From assembly GCA_963733105.1 (NCBI GenBank), contig CAVTCB010000007.1:124001-188000 (forward strand): a DNA stretch of 64,000 bases, written 5' to 3'. The notes below the pieces were generated by a model. It saw only the letters and a program-made list of their open reading frames with translations, searched no databases and had not been told where the DNA came from. Made by a program: the position numbers and the translations under genes. Shown here piece by piece: positions 35,898 to 44,540 of this stretch; the first letter of the stretch is position 1, and every line of letters starts with the position of its first letter. Origin of the DNA: JAFAYN01 sp963733105 (GTDB lineage Bacteria > Gemmatimonadota > Gemmatimonadetes > Longimicrobiales > Longimicrobiaceae).

Positions 35898-36929
35898 TCA
35901 GCGCGCCTTCGCCACCACCCCGTTGTGCGCCTTGATGTACCCGCAGCGCAGGACGTCGAAGCCGTTCTCGTACGCGTACAGCCCCAGCTGGCGGGCGTCC
36001 ATCAGCTCGCGGTAGCCGTAGTTCATGATCTCCCCCATCGCCAGGTAGAACGCCTTGGAGCGGAGCTGCCGGCGGGGGGTGGTCATCACGGCGTAGCCGC
36101 CGGGCTTCAGGAAGCGGCGGTGGAAGTCCAGCACCAGCGGCTTGTGCTCGTCGGGGAAGTGCTCGATCAGCCCCACCGAGAGCACCACGTCGAACTCGCG
36201 CCCGTAGCGCAGGTCGCGGATGTCCGCCACCTCGAAGTCCACGTCCATCTCCGCCCGGCGGTACGTCCTCCACCCCCCGGTGGCGGGGTCGCGCCCCAGG
36301 AAGGGGTACGCCTCGGGGAAGTTGCCGAAGCGCTCCGTGCGGCAGAAGTCGTCGTAGTCCACCATCACCACGTGCGCGCCCGGGTACAGCGCCGCCAGCT
36401 GCATCCCCTCGTACCCGTCGGCGGCGCCCAGGAAGAGGATCTCCGGGCGCTTCCTCACCTCCAGCCCCTCGAAGAGCGCCCGCTTCCCCCGCGGGTCCCA
36501 CACCGCGTCCTCCACCCGGTGCACCTTGTTCCAGATGCGCAGCTGCGCCAGCTCGCGCAGCGTCTCCCCCACCTCGTGCAGGTCCAGCCCCTTCGCGCCG
36601 GCCGCCAGCCGGCCGCGCAGCTCCTCCCCGCGGGCGGGGACGTCGGTGAGGAACAGCTCGTGGAAGCGGCGGTTGAAGTGCTCCCACTGCACCGGGACCG
36701 GCATGGACTCGCCGTGCTCCGCCTCCCACGTCCTCCGGTTCCGGGACAGGTTCCGCACCTCGTAGGGGCGGCCGAGCTCCCTCCAGCTCAGCCGCGCCCA
36801 GTCGGTGGAGGTCTCGTCCACGAACAGGTCCGGCGCCGAGGTGCGGGTGTCGACCACGTGGTTGGGGAGGCGCTCGAAGTGCTCCAGCGGGTAGGACGCG
36901 GCGGCGTGCGGTGCGGCGACGGCTTCCAT
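35898..36929 (-). CDS. Class I SAM-dependent methyltransferase
   Basis: The 343-residue protein has a SAM-binding core in the middle: EILFLGAADGYEGMQLAALYP (motif I, about residues 166-186), VVMVDYDDFCRTERF, DVDFEVADIRDLRY and FDVVLSVGLIEHFPDEHK, followed by a RFLKPGGYAVMTTPRRQL loop. The 160-residue N-terminal extension is Trp-rich and probably substrate-binding. The substrate is unknown. ATG 36929 has GGGAGGAAGG upstream, which overrides longer readings. Its stop is 7 nt from the convergent NYN gene. Confidence 0.8.
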   Translation of the reverse strand: MEAVAAPHAAASYPLEHFERLPNHVVDTRTSAPDLFVDETSTDWARLSWRELGRPYEVRNLSRNRRTWEAEHGESMPVPVQWEHFNRRFHELFLTDVPARGEELRGRLAAGAKGLDLHEVGETLRELAQLRIWNKVHRVEDAVWDPRGKRALFEGLEVRKRPEILFLGAADGYEGMQLAALYPGAHVVMVDYDDFCRTERFGNFPEAYPFLGRDPATGGWRTYRRAEMDVDFEVADIRDLRYGREFDVVLSVGLIEHFPDEHKPLVLDFHRRFLKPGGYAVMTTPRRQLRSKAFYLAMGEIMNYGYRELMDARQLGLYAYENGFDVLRCGYIKAHNGVVAKAR

Positions 36930-37091
36930 GACCTTCCTCCCGGTGACGTGGCTGCTGCGGGGCCCGACCTGTATCATAACGCGCATCCCGCCCCGGCTCA
37001 ACGACTTCCGCCGGGGGGCCCGGGATTGAGCCGCGCGCCTCCCGGCGTTACCTTTCCGCGCTCCCCGAACGTCACGAACCGGTTCTTCCCT

Positions 37092-37460
37092 TTGAGCAGC
37101 CACGAACACCCCCGCCGCGGGCCCCGCCTCTCCGACGAGCGCGGCTTCATCGTCCTGGTCCCGCTGATCGTGCTGGTGGTGGTGGTGGTCGCGCTCACCC
37201 TGCTCGGCAAGGTGGTCCGCTACCAGTACCCGGACCGCTACCCCGCCCGCTTCGAGGAGCGCGAGCTGCGCTTCGTGGTGGCCCCCGTGGAGCTGCGCGA
37301 CGGCGGCCGCGTCACCGCCCGGCTGGCGCCCAACGACTCGGCCTGGGTGTACCGCCTGGAGAACGGCGAGGTGGTGGTGTTCGCCGGCCCCCGCGGCGAC
37401 CGCGTGCTGGGGCTGACGAGCGGCTCCGCCTTCTCCCCGGTCCGGCCGGCGCGCCGCTAG
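37092..37460 (+). CDS. Small single-pass membrane protein of unknown function
   Basis: From TTG 37092 the 122-residue protein has one strong membrane helix (FIVLVPLIVLVVVVVALTLL, residues 19-38) and then a soluble domain with ARFEERELRFVVAPVELRDG and SAWVYRLENGEVVVFAGPRG. I see no family. No ATG/GTG start or good ribosome binding site lies upstream of the helix, so the start is uncertain. It is expressed away from the methyltransferase gene. Confidence 0.5.
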   Translation: MSSHEHPRRGPRLSDERGFIVLVPLIVLVVVVVALTLLGKVVRYQYPDRYPARFEERELRFVVAPVELRDGGRVTARLAPNDSAWVYRLENGEVVVFAGPRGDRVLGLTSGSAFSPVRPARR

Positions 37461-37557
37461 GCCGCCCCCATCGCTTCAGTCCGGAGCGGGTCCGGCCGAT
37501 CCTCCCTGCATACGCTGTCGGAAAGTACCCGCACCTTCCACGGGACCCCGTCTCGCC

Positions 37558-40149
37558 ATGGCCACGATCCTCCCCCTCGTGCCGCTCCCCGCCGGCTCCA
37601 TCCCCGCCGCCCCGCGCGGCCGGGTCCCCGCCCTGCGCCTGGTCCGCCTGGAGCCGCCGGCCGAGTCCGCGCGCCTGGGGCTGCTCCGGGAGCTGGGCGT
37701 GGCGGACGGCGCCGACGACGAGGCCTTCGACCGCGCGGCGCGGACGGTGGCGCACGTGCTGCGCGTCCCCTTCGTCCTGGTCACGTTCGCGGACGGGGAG
37801 CGGCAGTGGGTGGCGAGCCGGGCCGGGCTCCCCGAGCCCTGGGCCTCCGCGCGCGAGCTCCCGGCCGGCTTCGCGCCCTGCGCGCAGGTGGCGGAGTCCG
37901 GGGAGCCGCTGGCGGTGGAGGAGGCGCGGCGGGGCGCCCGCATGCGCGGGTACGGCGCGGTCCGGGAGCTGGGCGTGCGCGCCTACGCCGGGCACCCGCT
38001 CCGCCTCCCGGGTGGGGAAGCGCTCGGGTGCCTGTGCGCCATGGACGTCCACCCCCGCGCCTGGGCCGCCGAGGAGATGGAGCTGCTGGCGACGGTGGCC
38101 GAAGGCGTCGGGGCCGAGCTGGGGCGGAGGGCGGCGGAGGCGGAGCGGCGCCGGAGCGCGGCGCGGGAGGCGCACTTCCGCGGGCTCCTGGAGGGCTCGC
38201 GGGAGGTGGTCCTGGTGCTCGGCGCCGACCTCGCCCTCCGCTACGCCACCCCCGCCGCCGCGCGCGTCCTCGGGTGCGAGCCGGAGGAGATCCCCGCGGT
38301 CGACGTGCTGGAGCGCGTGCACCCCGAGGACCGGGAGAGCGTCGCGGCGGCGTTCCGCGACCCGCGCCCGGCCGGGCGGCTCCTGGACATCCGCATCCGG
38401 CACCGCGACGGGTCGTGGCGGCGCCTGGAAGGGGCCGGGCGCGCCCTCGCCGGCGCCCCGGACGGGGCGGCCTTCGTGGTGAGCGCCCTCGACGTCACCG
38501 AGCGGCGGCGCCTGGAGGAGGAGATCCTCCGCCTGGCCGCCTTCCCGCGCACCAACCCCAACCCCATCCTGGAGTACGCCTCCGGCGGGGAGCTGGCGTA
38601 CGCCAACCCCGCGGCCCAGCGGCTGACCCTCGAGCTGGGGCTGGACGGGCCCGCCGCGCTCCTCCCCGCGAGCCACGACGTCATGGTGCGCGCGTGCATG
38701 GAGAACGGCGAGGGGTTCCGCGACGTGGAGGCGCGGGTGGGCGACCGGCGCTTCTCCTGGACCTACCGCCCCGACCTCACCCGCAGCGCCGTCCACCTCT
38801 TCGCCGAGGAGGTCACCGAGCGCAAGCGGGTGGAGGAGCGCCTCCTCCACGACGCGCTGCACGACGCCCTCACCGGGCTCCCCAACCGGCTCTTCTTCAT
38901 GGAGCGGCTGGCGCAGGCCCTCGCCCGCAGCACCCGGCGCCGCGAGAGCACCTTCGCCGTGCTCTTCATGGACCTGGACCGCTTCAAGCTGGTCAACGAC
39001 TCCCTGGGCCACCCCGCCGGGGACGAGCTCCTGGAGATCGTCGCGCGCCGGCTGCGGGGGTGCCTCCGCCCCTCCGACACCGTGGCCCGCTTCGGCGGGG
39101 ACGAGTTCGCCGTGCTCCTGGAGGACCTGGCCGGCCCCGGCGACGCCGCGGGCGTGGCCGAGCGCATCCAGAAGGAGATGTCCACCCCCGTCACCCTGAA
39201 CGGGTACGAGGTGTTCACCGGCGCCAGCATCGGGATCGCCCTCCCCTCCGGGCTGGAGGAGACCCCCGAGGAGCTGCTGCAGAACGCCGACACCGCCATG
39301 TACCGCGCCAAGGCGTCGCGCACCTCGCGCTACGAGGTGTTCGACTGGGGGATGCACGCCGAGCTGCTGGAGCGGCTGCAGACCGAGATGGCGCTGCGGC
39401 GGGCGCTGGAGCGCGAGGAGTTCCGCCTCCACTTCCAGCCCATCATCTCCCTGCGCTCCGGGCGGATCGCCGGGATGGAGGCGCTGCTCCGCTGGGAGCA
39501 CCCCGAGCGCGGGCTGGTCGCCCCCGGGGACTTCATCCCCATCGCCGAGGACACCGGGCTCATCCTCCCCATCGGGAAGTGGGTGCTCCGCGAGGCGTGC
39601 CGCACCATGAAGGAGTGGCAGGAGGAGTTCCCCGGGACCCCGCTCGCCGTCAGCGTCAACCTGTCCGTCCGCCAGCTCCGCCAGGCCCACCTGGGCGAGG
39701 AGGTGCGCGAGATCCTGGAGGAGACCGGGCTGGACCCGCGCTCGCTCAAGCTGGAGATCACCGAGAGCGTCATCATGGAGAAGGCCGAGGGGGCCGCCTC
39801 CGCGCTGGAGGAGCTGCGCGCCCTGGGGGTGCAGCTCCACATGGACGACTTCGGGACCGGGTACTCCTCGCTCAGCTACCTCCACCGACTCCCGCTGCAC
39901 GCCCTCAAGATCGACCGCTCCTTCGTGAGCCGGATGGACTCGGAGTTCAAGATGTCGCAGCTGGTCCGCACCATCGTCCCCCTGGCGCACACCCTGGGGC
40001 TGGCCGTGGTGGCCGAGGGAGTGGAGACCCCCTCGCAGCTCGCCGTGCTCCGCGGCCTCCGCTGCGAGTACGCCCAGGGGTACTTCTTCTCCCTCCCGCT
40101 GGAGCCCCGGCGGGTGCGCGAGCTGCTGGCCACCGACCCCCGCTGGTGA
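37558..40149 (+). CDS. Cytoplasmic GAF-PAS-PAS-GGDEF-EAL cyclic-di-GMP enzyme
   Basis: This 863-residue protein has no membrane helix. Domains in order are GAF (about 55-200), PAS (210-325), a second PAS-like region (335-420), GGDEF (430-590) and EAL (605-855). The diguanylate cyclase signature GGDEF is intact at 513-517, and the phosphodiesterase set is intact (EAL at 641-643, ITESV, DDFGTGYSS, KIDRSF, VAEGVET). It can in principle both make and break c-di-GMP, with balance set by its GAF/PAS sensors. No I-site RxxD was clearly identified. The next gene is a shorter paralogue. Confidence 0.93.
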   Translation: MATILPLVPLPAGSIPAAPRGRVPALRLVRLEPPAESARLGLLRELGVADGADDEAFDRAARTVAHVLRVPFVLVTFADGERQWVASRAGLPEPWASARELPAGFAPCAQVAESGEPLAVEEARRGARMRGYGAVRELGVRAYAGHPLRLPGGEALGCLCAMDVHPRAWAAEEMELLATVAEGVGAELGRRAAEAERRRSAAREAHFRGLLEGSREVVLVLGADLALRYATPAAARVLGCEPEEIPAVDVLERVHPEDRESVAAAFRDPRPAGRLLDIRIRHRDGSWRRLEGAGRALAGAPDGAAFVVSALDVTERRRLEEEILRLAAFPRTNPNPILEYASGGELAYANPAAQRLTLELGLDGPAALLPASHDVMVRACMENGEGFRDVEARVGDRRFSWTYRPDLTRSAVHLFAEEVTERKRVEERLLHDALHDALTGLPNRLFFMERLAQALARSTRRRESTFAVLFMDLDRFKLVNDSLGHPAGDELLEIVARRLRGCLRPSDTVARFGGDEFAVLLEDLAGPGDAAGVAERIQKEMSTPVTLNGYEVFTGASIGIALPSGLEETPEELLQNADTAMYRAKASRTSRYEVFDWGMHAELLERLQTEMALRRALEREEFRLHFQPIISLRSGRIAGMEALLRWEHPERGLVAPGDFIPIAEDTGLILPIGKWVLREACRTMKEWQEEFPGTPLAVSVNLSVRQLRQAHLGEEVREILEETGLDPRSLKLEITESVIMEKAEGAASALEELRALGVQLHMDDFGTGYSSLSYLHRLPLHALKIDRSFVSRMDSEFKMSQLVRTIVPLAHTLGLAVVAEGVETPSQLAVLRGLRCEYAQGYFFSLPLEPRRVRELLATDPRW

Positions 40150-40240
40150 CGCGCCGGCGCGGCGCGCCTTGAGCTTTGCGGTGCGGCGGCGTATCGTGGG
40201 GGGCGCCCGCCACCCCACCCACCGCCGACCCGCCGCCCGA

Positions 40241-42274
40241 ATGCCCGCACGTCCGTTCCCCGAGGTGGAAGGCTTCCCCGCCGGGGGGCGCTTCGTGCGC
40301 ACCCTCCTGGCGAGCGTGCAGGAGGGGGTGGTGGTGTACGACCGCGACCTCCGCTACCGGGTGTGGAACCCGTACATGGAGACGCTCACCGGGCTCCGCG
40401 CCGACGAGGTGCTGGGGCGCGAGGCGCTGGGGCTCTTCCCCCACCTGCGCCGGGGCGGGATCGACGCGCTCCTGCAGCGCGCCCTGTCGGGAGAGACGGT
40501 CCGCTCCCCCGACACCCCCTTCCACGTCCCCGCCACCGGGCGCTCCGGGTGGATGGTGGGGCACTACGGGCCCATCCTCTCCCCCGGGGGGAAGGTGCTG
40601 GGCGTGGTGGGGGTGGTGCACGACATCACCGAGCGGCGGCGGGTGGAGGAGGAGAACCTCCGCCTGGCCGCCTTTCCGCGCGAGATCCCCAACCCCGTGG
40701 TGGAGTGCGGCGCCGACGGGCGCGTCACCTACCACAACCCCGCCGCCGCGCGCGCCGCCGCCGAGCTGGACGCCGGCGACGTCGCCTCCCTCCTCCCCCC
40801 CACGCACCTTCACCTGGTCCGCACCGCGCTGGAGTCCGGGCGGGCCATCCGGGGCGTGGAGGTGTCGTCCGCCGGGCGCATCCTCTCCTGGACCTACCAC
40901 CCCCACCCCCCGCTGGGGCTGGTGCACCTCTTCGCCGAGGACGTCACCGCGCAGCGCGGGATCGAGGAGCAGCTCCGCCACGAGGCGCTGCACGACCCCC
41001 TCACCGGCCTCCCCAACCGCCACCTCTTCCTGGAGCACCTGGCGCGCGCCATCCTCCGCGCGCGCGAGCGGGACGACTACCTGTTCGCCGTCCTCTTCCT
41101 GGACCTGGACCGCTTCAAGCTGGTCAACGACGGGCTGGGGCACCACGTGGGCGACGAGCTCCTGGGGGTGGTGGCCCGCCGCATCCGGGGCGCCCTCCGC
41201 GCCGAGGACACCGTGGCCCGCTTCGGCGGCGACGAGTTCGCGGTGCTCCTCACCGACATCGGCGACCCGGCGCTGGCCGACGGCGCCGCCGAGCGCATCC
41301 AGCGGGCGATCGCCGCCCCGGTGAACCTGGACGGCTACGAGGTCTTCACCTCCGCCAGCATCGGGATCGCCCTCTCCTCCACCGCCTACGGCCGCCCGGA
41401 GTACCTCCTCCGCAACGCCGACATGGCCATGTACCGCGCCAAGGCCGCCGGTACCGGGCGGCACGAGGTGTTCGACCGGGCCATGCACGCGCGCGCCCTG
41501 CTGCGCCTGCAGAAGGAGACCGAGCTGCGCCGCGCCCTGGAGCGCGAGGAGCTGCGCCTCTACTACCAGCCCATCGTGTCGCTGCGCACCGGGCGCATCG
41601 AGGGGGTGGAGGCGCTGCTGCGCTGGATGCACCCCGAGCGGGGGACGGTGGCCGCGGGGGACTTCATCCCGCTGGCCGAGGAGACGGGGCTGATCCACCC
41701 CATCGGCCGCTGGGTGCTGGAGGAGGCGTGCCGGCGCGCCGCCGAGTGGGGGCGCCGGCCCCGCCCCGTGGCGGTCAGCGTGAACCTCTCCGTCCGCCAG
41801 TTCGCGCAGCCGGAGCTGATCGAGCAGGTGTCGCGCGCGCTGCGCGAGGCGGACGCGGACGCCCGCGCCCTGCGCCTGGAGGTGACGGAGAGCGTGCTGG
41901 TGGAGAGCCCCGACGCCGCGGCCGCCACCCTGGGGCTCCTCAAGGCGCTGGGAATCCAGGTGCACCTGGACGACTTCGGGACCGGGTACTCGTCGCTCAG
42001 CCTGCTCCACCGCCTCCCGCTGGACGCGCTCAAGGTGGACCGCTCGTTCGTGGGTCGGATGGGGCCGGACGGGGACGCGGACACCATGGTGCGCACCATC
42101 ACCGCGCTGGCCAGCAGCCTGGGGCTCGCCATCGTGGCCGAGGGGGTGGAGACGCCGGAGCAGCTCGCCGCCCTGCGGGCTCTGGGGTGCGACTCCGCGC
42201 AAGGGTTCCTGTTCTCGCACCCGCTGGACGCCACCGCCACCCGTGCTTTGCTGGACGAGGACCCGGTCTGGTAG
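40241..42274 (+). CDS. PAS-PAS-GGDEF-EAL cyclic-di-GMP enzyme, paralogue of the upstream gene
   Basis: The 677-residue protein starts at ATG 40241 and has PAS (about 15-135, GVVVYDRDLRYRVWNPYMETL), a second PAS-like region (140-235), GGDEF (motif at 329-333) and EAL (motif at 457-459, then VTESVLVES, DDFGTGYSS, KVDRSF). Both catalytic sets look intact. The shared order, the repeated RRRxEEEN/IxRLAAFPR linker and the adjacent position indicate a tandem duplication with loss or gain of the GAF domain. A structured repeat begins 16 nt after its stop. Confidence 0.93.
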   Translation: MPARPFPEVEGFPAGGRFVRTLLASVQEGVVVYDRDLRYRVWNPYMETLTGLRADEVLGREALGLFPHLRRGGIDALLQRALSGETVRSPDTPFHVPATGRSGWMVGHYGPILSPGGKVLGVVGVVHDITERRRVEEENLRLAAFPREIPNPVVECGADGRVTYHNPAAARAAAELDAGDVASLLPPTHLHLVRTALESGRAIRGVEVSSAGRILSWTYHPHPPLGLVHLFAEDVTAQRGIEEQLRHEALHDPLTGLPNRHLFLEHLARAILRARERDDYLFAVLFLDLDRFKLVNDGLGHHVGDELLGVVARRIRGALRAEDTVARFGGDEFAVLLTDIGDPALADGAAERIQRAIAAPVNLDGYEVFTSASIGIALSSTAYGRPEYLLRNADMAMYRAKAAGTGRHEVFDRAMHARALLRLQKETELRRALEREELRLYYQPIVSLRTGRIEGVEALLRWMHPERGTVAAGDFIPLAEETGLIHPIGRWVLEEACRRAAEWGRRPRPVAVSVNLSVRQFAQPELIEQVSRALREADADARALRLEVTESVLVESPDAAAATLGLLKALGIQVHLDDFGTGYSSLSLLHRLPLDALKVDRSFVGRMGPDGDADTMVRTITALASSLGLAIVAEGVETPEQLAALRALGCDSAQGFLFSHPLDATATRALLDEDPVW

Positions 42275-42290
42275 AGGGGAAGATCGGGAT

Positions 42291-42480
42291 TCGGGCGTGC
42301 CCCCCGCTGGCGCGGGGGTCGGGCTGCGGCTCCGTAGGGAACGATACAACCGTTCCCAACGGAGTCGAGCCCCGGCAAACCGCGCCGGGTCTCGCCCCTT
42401 CGGGCTCGCATCCCTCACGCAACTGCTTTCCGTACCTGTAGTTCTCCCCTCCCCTGCTTGCGGGGGAGGGGTCGGGGGTG
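42291..42480 (+). repeat. Structured intergenic repeat, copy B (core 42291-42428) with GC hairpin tail
   Basis: The core begins 16 nt after the GGDEF-EAL stop, on the same strand. The main stem pairs CTCCGT + GGGAACG (42330-42343) with CGTTCCC + ACGGAG (42351-42364), loop ATACAAC, and one A.A mismatch. Flanking stems are CCCCCGC/GCGGGGG, CCCGGC/GCCGGG and GCCC-CTTC-GGGC. The tail (42442-42478) is the CCCCTCCCC module. The 309-bp gap to the DoxX gene is otherwise empty, apart from another C/G-run hairpin at about 42526-42549. Confidence 0.85.
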
Positions 42481-42583
42481 GGGGCCTGCCACGACACCGT
42501 GGAAGGTGAGAATCGAAGCGTGGAGATGCCCCTCCCCCGGAACGGGGGAGGGTGGCGGCTCTAGGCCGCCGGGTGGGGGCGCC

Positions 42584-42841
42584 CTACCGCCCGACGAGCC
42601 GGAGCGTGCGGTCGCGGCGGGCCCAGGCGATGGAGGCCGTCACCAGGAGGAGCGCCCCGCCCACCTCCAGAGCGCCCGTCAGGTAGCGGAACCACTGCCC
42701 CGCCCCGATCGCCTCGAACGACGCCACCATCTCCGGCGCGCCGGCCAGCTTGGAGAACCCGGCCATCCCCAGCATGGCCGCCGCCCCCACCTGCAGGACC
42801 CACAGGGCCACGTTCCGCGCCCGGCCGCGGTTGACCTGCAT
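42584..42841 (-). CDS. DoxX-like membrane protein, shortened
   Basis: The 85-residue protein has the DoxX N-terminal half: LWVLQVGAAAMLGMAGFSKLAGAPEMV, then AIGAGQWFRYLTGALEVGGALLLV. It then jumps to SIAWARRDRTLRLVGR, which looks like the natural C-terminus. Full DoxX proteins are about 120-140 residues with four helices, so one or two helices seem missing by an in-frame deletion. DoxX proteins are small inner-membrane redox-associated proteins. The MarR-type gene is upstream in the same direction, 79 nt away, and probably controls it. Confidence 0.7.
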   Translation of the reverse strand: MQVNRGRARNVALWVLQVGAAAMLGMAGFSKLAGAPEMVASFEAIGAGQWFRYLTGALEVGGALLLVTASIAWARRDRTLRLVGR

Positions 42842-42920
42842 GGCTGCAATTTACTTGGATGTAAAGTACATATATGAACTACAGATGTGTTAAAAAGGAC
42901 CCGGTGAAGGGTCCCTCCGT

Positions 42921-43361
42921 CTACTCGTGCGCGTCCAGCCGCTCCAGCAGGCGTGCGAGCCGCTCCTGGTCCTCCGCCGAGAGGGTGCCGAGGATCTCCT
43001 CCTCGGCGGCGGCCTGGGCGCGGGCGCCGGCCTCGTAGCTGCGCCGGCCCTCGTCCGTGATCGCCGCCAGCACGCTGCGGCGGTCGCTGGGGTCCGGGAG
43101 GCGGCGCACCAGCCCGTCGCCCTCCAGCCGGTCCACCAGCTGCGTCACGTTGGAGCGCACGCAGGACAGCCGCTCCGCCAGCTGCCCCAGCGGGATCGGG
43201 TCGCCCGCCGACAGGTGGCGCAGCACCCCCATCTTCGCCAGCGACAGCCCCACCGGCTCCAGGCTCCGCTCGATGCGGTCGCCCACGGCCGACCCGGCGT
43301 GCAGGATGCGCATCGCCAGGGGATAACCCGTGCAGGCCCGTTCCACGACAGCTTCGTTCAT
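42921..43361 (-). CDS. MarR-family transcriptional regulator
   Basis: The 146-residue protein has the MarR winged helix (PIPLGQLAERLSCVRSNVTQLVDRLEGDGLVRRLPDPSDRRSVLAAITDEGRR, residues 56-107, with the DxR wing as DRRS) flanked by dimerisation helices. A Cys (residue 67) in the recognition region could allow redox sensing, as in OhrR/DUF24-like members, but this is speculative. It is upstream of the DoxX gene, a common pairing, and diverges from the LacI-type gene. Confidence 0.88.
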   Translation of the reverse strand: MNEAVVERACTGYPLAMRILHAGSAVGDRIERSLEPVGLSLAKMGVLRHLSAGDPIPLGQLAERLSCVRSNVTQLVDRLEGDGLVRRLPDPSDRRSVLAAITDEGRRSYEAGARAQAAAEEEILGTLSAEDQERLARLLERLDAHE

Positions 43362-43416
43362 ACCTGAACGATACCACTTTCCGGCGTCCGCGTCAAGCGC
43401 TCCCGAAACAAAACTC

Positions 43417-43447
43417 TTGACTTCCACTCTGCTAATACGTATTAGCA
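43417..43447 (+). promoter_or_regulatory. Promoter and 18-bp palindromic operator of the LacI-type gene
   Basis: TTGACT (43417-43422), a 17-bp spacer and TATTAG (43440-43445) form a good promoter. The perfect palindrome TGCTAATACGTATTAGCA (43430-43447) covers the -10 box. The ATG follows the -10 box by 6 nt, so transcription should start at or next to the start codon, giving a leaderless mRNA under autorepression. Confidence 0.75.
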
Positions 43448-43451
43448 TTCC

Positions 43452-44504
43452 ATGTCCTCGCCCCCTCCCCGCCCCGTCACCGCGCACGACGTCGCCCGGA
43501 AGGCGGGAGTGTCCCAGGCCACCGTGTCGCTGGTGCTGGGGGGGAACCCCCGGGCGCGGATCGCCGCGGCCACGCGGGAGCGGGTGTGGATGGCGGCCGA
43601 GGAGCTGGGGTACCGCCCCAACCTCCTGGCCCGCGGGCTGGTGCGGGGGCGCTCGTACGCGCTGGGGGTGATCGTTCCCGACCTGGGGAACCCCTTCCTG
43701 CTGGAGGTGGTGCGGGGGATCGAGCGGGTGGGCGCCGAGGCCGGGTACGCCGTGCTCCTCTGCGACGCCCGGGAAACCTCCCCGGTCCGCCACCTGGAGA
43801 CGCTCCGGGCGCGGCAGACGGACGGGGTGATCCTGGACGCGGTGGCCGCGGAGGCGATCCCCGCCCCCGACCTGGCCGACCTCAACGTGGTGGTGGTGGA
43901 GCACCCCGCGGGCCCCTGGCCCGGGGTGGCGAGCGACGCCGAGGCGGCCGGGCGGCTGGCCGCGGAGCACCTGCTGGGGCTGGGGCACCGGGAGCTGGCC
44001 TTCGTGGGCCCCGCCACCGGGGAGCACGCCTTCCGGATGCGGGAGCGGGGCTTCGCCAGGACGCTCCGCGACGCCGGGGTGGCCCTCCCCTCCCCCCGGC
44101 TGCGCAGGGCCCCGGCCACGGTGGCCGGGGGGGAGGCGGCGATGCGGGCCCTGCTTGCGCGCCCCCCCCGCCCCACCGCCGTGTTCTGCGCCAACGACCT
44201 GCTGGCGCTCGGCGCCCTCAAGGCGTGCGCGGTGGCCGGGGTGGCCGTCCCGGGGGAGATGTCGGTGGCCGGGTGCGACGACATCGAGATGGCGCGGGTG
44301 GTCACGCCGGAGCTGACCACCGTCGCCGTCCCCGCCCGGGAGCTGGGCGCCCGCGCCGCCCGGATGCTCCTCCGCCAGCTGGAGGGGAAGCCCGACCCGC
44401 GCCCCGGGCGGCTCCTCCCCGTGAAGCTGGTGCCCCGGGGGACCACGGCCGAACCCCAGGGGACAGGGGACAGGGGACAGGGGACAGCCGGCAACGGCGG
44501 ATAG
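43452..44504 (+). CDS. LacI-family transcriptional repressor
   Basis: The 350-residue protein has the LacI HTH (TAHDVARKAGVSQATVSLVL, residues 10-29), hinge helix (YRPNLLARGLVRG) and periplasmic-binding-like core (YALGVIVPDLGNPFLLEVVRGIE ... VFCANDLLALGALKACAVAGVAVPGEMSVAGCDDI). The effector is unknown. There is no Shine-Dalgarno; see the promoter entry. The last 14 residues (GTGDRGQGTAGNGG) are encoded by a 7-bp tandem repeat, not by family sequence. The gene faces the acyl-activation cluster and probably controls it, as well as itself. Confidence 0.9.
   Translation: MSSPPPRPVTAHDVARKAGVSQATVSLVLGGNPRARIAAATRERVWMAAEELGYRPNLLARGLVRGRSYALGVIVPDLGNPFLLEVVRGIERVGAEAGYAVLLCDARETSPVRHLETLRARQTDGVILDAVAAEAIPAPDLADLNVVVVEHPAGPWPGVASDAEAAGRLAAEHLLGLGHRELAFVGPATGEHAFRMRERGFARTLRDAGVALPSPRLRRAPATVAGGEAAMRALLARPPRPTAVFCANDLLALGALKACAVAGVAVPGEMSVAGCDDIEMARVVTPELTTVAVPARELGARAARMLLRQLEGKPDPRPGRLLPVKLVPRGTTAEPQGTGDRGQGTAGNGG
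44458..44487 (+). repeat. 7-bp tandem repeat (AGGGGAC x4) in the 3' end of the LacI-type gene
   Basis: Four perfect copies of AGGGGAC plus AG encode GTGDRGQGT. The inverted-orientation counterpart (CTGTCCC units) occurs at 49451-49482. Copy number changes would shift the frame, as 7 is not a multiple of 3. Confidence 0.85.
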
Positions 44505-44540
44505 GGCTTCGCCATTCACGCACACACGCACTCGCTCTCC

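Noticed and set aside
42526..42576. C/G-run hairpins near the DoxX stop as a fourth structured-repeat copy
   Set aside because: Only the generic GC hairpin is present; the CTCCGT main stem and ATACAAC loop are absent.
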